From Chloroflexota bacterium (GTDB lineage Bacteria > Chloroflexota > Dormibacteria > Aeolococcales > Aeolococcaceae): a stretch of DNA of 7,577 bases. The position numbers and the translations under genes are program-made. Below are positions 5,220 to 7,577 of this stretch, one piece after another (the first letter of the stretch is position 1; the number at the start of each line of letters is the position of its first letter). The DNA lies in contig VBHE01000228.1 in the NCBI GenBank assembly GCA_005889515.1, positions 1-7,577 of the forward strand, written 5' to 3'. Under the pieces are notes generated by a model. It saw only the letters and a list, made by a program, of their open reading frames with translations, ran no database searches and was not told where the DNA came from.

Positions 5220-6383
5220 ATGCCCGAAGCCGTCATCGTCGCCGCCGGCCGTTCGCCCATCGGCCGCGCCTTCAAGGGCTCGCTCGTCGACCTGCGGCCG
5301 GACGACCTCGCCGCCGCCGTGGTGTCGCGGGTGCTCGACACCGTCCCCCAGCTCGACCGCCACGATGTGAACGACCTCATCCTCGGCTGCGGCCTTCCCG
5401 GCGGCGAGGCGGGTTTCAACATGGGCCGGGTGGTGAGCCTGCTCGCCCATCTCGACGTCCCCGGCACCACCATCACCCGCTACTGCTCCTCGTCGCTGCA
5501 GACCACCCGGATGGCCTTCCACGCGATCAGGTCGGGCGAGGGCGACGCCTTCGTCAGCGCCGGGGTGGAGTGCGTGAGCCGCTTCGTCAACGGCAGCTCC
5601 GACATGCCCCAGCTGCAGAACCCCCGCCTCCAGCCGGGGAACGCCGAGGGCTATCCCGACGTGTACATCGCCATGGGCCAGACCGCCGAGAACGTCGCCG
5701 ACCTCGAGGAGATCTCCCGCGAGGAGATGGACCGCTTCGCGGCGCGCAGTCAGAACCGCGCCGTGCAGTCGCAGACCGACGGGTTCTTCGAGCGCGAGAT
5801 CATCCCGGTCGAGCGGCCGGACGGCACCGCGGTGGGCCGCGATGACGGCCCGCGCCCGGACACCACCGCCGAGGTGCTCGCCACCCTCAAGCCGGTGTTC
5901 CGCGAGAACGGCAAGGTCACCGCGGGGAACTCCTGCCCGCTGAACGACGGCGCGGCGGCGGTGGTGGTGATGTCGGACGAGCGCGCCCGCGAGCTCGGCA
6001 TCACCCCGCTCGCCCGGATCGTGTCCACGGGACTGAGCTCGCTCGCGCCGGAGATCATGGGGCTGGGCCCGATCCAGGCCTCGAAACAGGCGCTGCAGCG
6101 CGCTGGGATGAGCATCGACGACATCGACGTCGTGGAGATCAACGAGGCGTTCGCCGCCCAGGTGATCCCGTCGGCACGGGGGATCGGGATCGACCCCTTC
6201 GACGACCGTCTCAATCCCTTCGGGGGCTCCATCGCGCTCGGCCATCCCTTCGGACTGACCGGCGCGCGCATCACCTGCACGCTGCTCAACGGCCTGCGCA
6301 CTCTCGACAGGTCCATCGGCCTCGAGACCATGTGCGTCGGCGGTGGCATGGGGATGGCGATGGTCCTGGAGCGGCTCAATTAG
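5220..6383 (+). CDS. thiolase (acetyl-CoA C-acyltransferase, FadA family)
   Basis: A complete 387-aa thiolase, the usual family length. It either cleaves 3-ketoacyl-CoA with CoA in the last step of beta-oxidation or condenses two acetyl-CoA. The acyl-accepting cysteine is C89 in T-R-Y-C-S-S-S-L. N-E-A-F (308-311), the catalytic histidine H342 in A-L-G-H-P-F-G, and the acid/base cysteine C372 in E-T-M-C-V-G-G-G follow in standard order, so the enzyme should be active. Small departures from the common pattern are S for G after C-S-S and F-G-L-T-G for L-G-A-T-G. The ATG at 5220 is preferred over an in-frame TTG at 5178, because the latter lies inside the promoter palindrome and the protein opens with the family's start (EAVIVAAGRSPIG). 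GAGG (5205-5208) lies 11 bases upstream. It is divergent from the acyl-CoA reductase, suggesting a lipid-metabolism locus. The chain-length preference cannot be read from the sequence. Confidence 0.92.
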   Translation: MPEAVIVAAGRSPIGRAFKGSLVDLRPDDLAAAVVSRVLDTVPQLDRHDVNDLILGCGLPGGEAGFNMGRVVSLLAHLDVPGTTITRYCSSSLQTTRMAFHAIRSGEGDAFVSAGVECVSRFVNGSSDMPQLQNPRLQPGNAEGYPDVYIAMGQTAENVADLEEISREEMDRFAARSQNRAVQSQTDGFFEREIIPVERPDGTAVGRDDGPRPDTTAEVLATLKPVFRENGKVTAGNSCPLNDGAAAVVVMSDERARELGITPLARIVSTGLSSLAPEIMGLGPIQASKQALQRAGMSIDDIDVVEINEAFAAQVIPSARGIGIDPFDDRLNPFGGSIALGHPFGLTGARITCTLLNGLRTLDRSIGLETMCVGGGMGMAMVLERLN

Positions 6384-6488
6384 GGTCGGACTCGTTGGAC
6401 TGCGAAACCTCTGTGTGGGGAGGGGCGTTCTGGCTTGCAGAGCGCATCGCGCGGCGGGCGCGGTGGTGTCCGGATCCACCAGGGGTGT

Positions 6489-6494
6489 TACGGT
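6489..6494 (+). promoter_or_regulatory. possible -10 box of a leaderless promoter for the L,D-transpeptidase
   Basis: TACGGT ends seven bases before the ATG at 6502, within one base of the TANNNT position seen at the two genes on the left edge. No Shine-Dalgarno is visible before this ATG. The -35 region is unclear. The rest of the 118-base gap after the thiolase holds no gene or terminator that I can see. Confidence 0.35.
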
Positions 6495-6501
6495 TTCTCC
6501 C

Positions 6502-7577
6502 ATGATCCCCACGCGTCCCCGCCCTCGCTCCACATCCGTCCTCGCACTCGTCTCGCTCGTCTCCGGGATCGCGCTGACCGCCTGTTCGACCGGCTCGTCC
6601 GCCTCGGGCGCGAGTCAGCCCGGCGCCGCCGCGCCCCGGCCCGCACCGCCGGTCATCGCGATCAGCCCGACCAACGGGGAGGGCTCGGTCAAGCTCAACG
6701 CGCCGGTCCGGGTCAGCAGCCTCGACGGCACTCTCGACAGCGTCGTCCTCCACTCCGCCGCCGACCCCACCCCGCTCATCGGCGAGATGGCCGCCGACCG
6801 CGCGAGCTGGACCTCGAACGCCTTCTTCGACCCCGGTACCAGCTACATGGTCGACGCCGTGGCCCGGGGCCGCAACGGGCTCTCATCCACCTCGCACTCC
6901 GGCTTCACCACGGAGTCGACCGCGGGCAGGCTGACCGCCTCCACCCAGCCCGCGGACGGCAGCACCGTCGGCGTGGGCATGCCGGTGATCCTCCGCTTCA
7001 ACAGCCCGATTCCGCCCGAGCGCCAGGGGGCGGTGGTGCAGCGGATCACCGTCCAGGCCCAGCCCCCGACCGTCGGGGCATGGCACTGGTTCGCGCCCAC
7101 CGAGGTGCACTGGCGGCCCAAGGACTACTGGCAGCCGGGCACCAAGGTGACGGTGAGCGCCGGTTTCCGTGGGCTCGACGCGGGCAACGACGTCTGGGGC
7201 CTCGGTGACTTCAACTTCGGGTTCACCATCGGCGACAAGCACGTGTCGACGATCGACACCGTGACCCACCAGATGACCGTCACCGCCGACGACCAGGTCG
7301 TCCACACCTACCCGATCAGCGCCGGCCGCACGAAGAACCCGACTCTCAGCGGAGTGCTCATCGTCCGCTACCGGCAGTACGACGTGCTCATGGACTCGGA
7401 GTCGATCGGCATCCCCCGCTACTCTGCCGACGGGTACCACGAGCACGTCTACTGGGATACCGCGATCTCCACCGACGGCTTCTTCGTCCACAGCGCGCCC
7501 TGGTCGGTGTGGGCACAGGGGAGCTCGAACGTCTCCCACGGCTGTGTGAACCTGAGCCCGGCGAGGGCGCAGGAGTT
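6502..7577 (+). CDS. lipoprotein L,D-transpeptidase with Ig-like domain (LdtMt2 type), cut by the window edge
   Basis: The open frame runs from the ATG at 6502 to the right edge (358 full codons) with no stop, so the C-terminus is missing, probably a few dozen residues. A basic N-terminus and hydrophobic stretch (12-24) end in the lipobox L-T-A-C, with C28 as the lipid-anchored residue. A Ser/Ala/Pro-rich linker (29-50) follows. Ig-like regions span roughly 51-137 and 142-244, with the mycobacterial-type phrase W-H-W-F-A-P-T-E-V-H-W-R-P-K (194-207). The YkuD catalytic domain runs from about 245. It carries H330 and S-H-G-C-V-N (345-350), in which C348 is the catalytic nucleophile. The enzyme makes 3-3 cross-links in peptidoglycan and is the target of carbapenems. 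It acts outside the membrane. Identification is strong from the phrase order, which follows LdtMt2 (Rv2518c). Confidence 0.92.
   Translation, partial: MIPTRPRPRSTSVLALVSLVSGIALTACSTGSSASGASQPGAAAPRPAPPVIAISPTNGEGSVKLNAPVRVSSLDGTLDSVVLHSAADPTPLIGEMAADRASWTSNAFFDPGTSYMVDAVARGRNGLSSTSHSGFTTESTAGRLTASTQPADGSTVGVGMPVILRFNSPIPPERQGAVVQRITVQAQPPTVGAWHWFAPTEVHWRPKDYWQPGTKVTVSAGFRGLDAGNDVWGLGDFNFGFTIGDKHVSTIDTVTHQMTVTADDQVVHTYPISAGRTKNPTLSGVLIVRYRQYDVLMDSESIGIPRYSADGYHEHVYWDTAISTDGFFVHSAPWSVWAQGSSNVSHGCVNLSPARAQE

Noticed and set aside
5190..6533. 447-aa open frame antisense to the thiolase
   Set aside because: It is a shadow of the thiolase, with skewed composition and no recognisable motif.
6435..7208. 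257-aa plus-strand open frame over the L,D-transpeptidase
   Set aside because: It is an Arg-rich shadow frame. The real gene in frame 1 has the lipobox and the SHGCVN motif but lacks a stop because it leaves the window.
1..7577. CRISPR array, insertion sequence, prophage or integration site
   Set aside because: I saw no spaced direct repeats, transposase, integrase or flanking inverted repeats.

Overview
The window is very GC-rich DNA carrying compact bacterial genes. Several traits point to an Actinomycetota-like bacterium: a menaquinone-type methyltransferase beside a geranylgeranyl-reductase-family flavoprotein, a Mycobacterium/Marinobacter-type two-domain fatty acyl-CoA reductase, an actinobacterial-type HisN phosphatase, a lipoprotein L,D-transpeptidase of the LdtMt2 type, and apparently leaderless genes. 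A related GC-rich terrestrial phylum such as Dormibacterota or Chloroflexota cannot be excluded from the sequence alone.

Layout. At 1-123 (minus) is the N-terminus of a UbiE/MenG methyltransferase cut by the window edge. It is divergent from a geranylgeranyl-reductase-family gene (180-1261, plus), whose reading frame is broken by a frameshift near 560-580. Both divergent genes carry a TANNNT box exactly 12 to 7 bases before the ATG, which suggests leaderless transcription. The space between converging genes (1262-1631) holds a strong stem-loop terminator and a dense set of nested helices. Several signs say the RNA strand is the minus strand, so this is a candidate unrecognised structured RNA.

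From 1632 to 5058 the minus strand holds a likely operon read right to left: a fatty acyl-CoA reductase (660 aa), a HisN/inositol-monophosphatase-like enzyme overlapping it by an unusual GTAG junction, and a 206-aa protein that may be an Fe(II)/2-oxoglutarate-type oxygenase. The 161-base space at 5059-5219 separates this operon from a divergent thiolase (5220-6383, plus). It holds a perfect 14-bp palindrome sitting on a possible thiolase promoter, plus a second inverted repeat. The window ends inside a lipoprotein L,D-transpeptidase gene (6502 to the edge).

Working together: the thiolase (acyl-CoA chain shortening or acetoacetyl-CoA chemistry) and the acyl-CoA reductase (fatty alcohol formation) form a divergent lipid locus that may share a TetR-type regulator encoded elsewhere (inference). 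The left edge serves respiratory quinone synthesis and the right edge peptidoglycan cross-linking. The items most worth a second look are the structured RNA candidate, the GTA/TAG junction, the palindromic operator, and the uncharacterised oxygenase-like protein.
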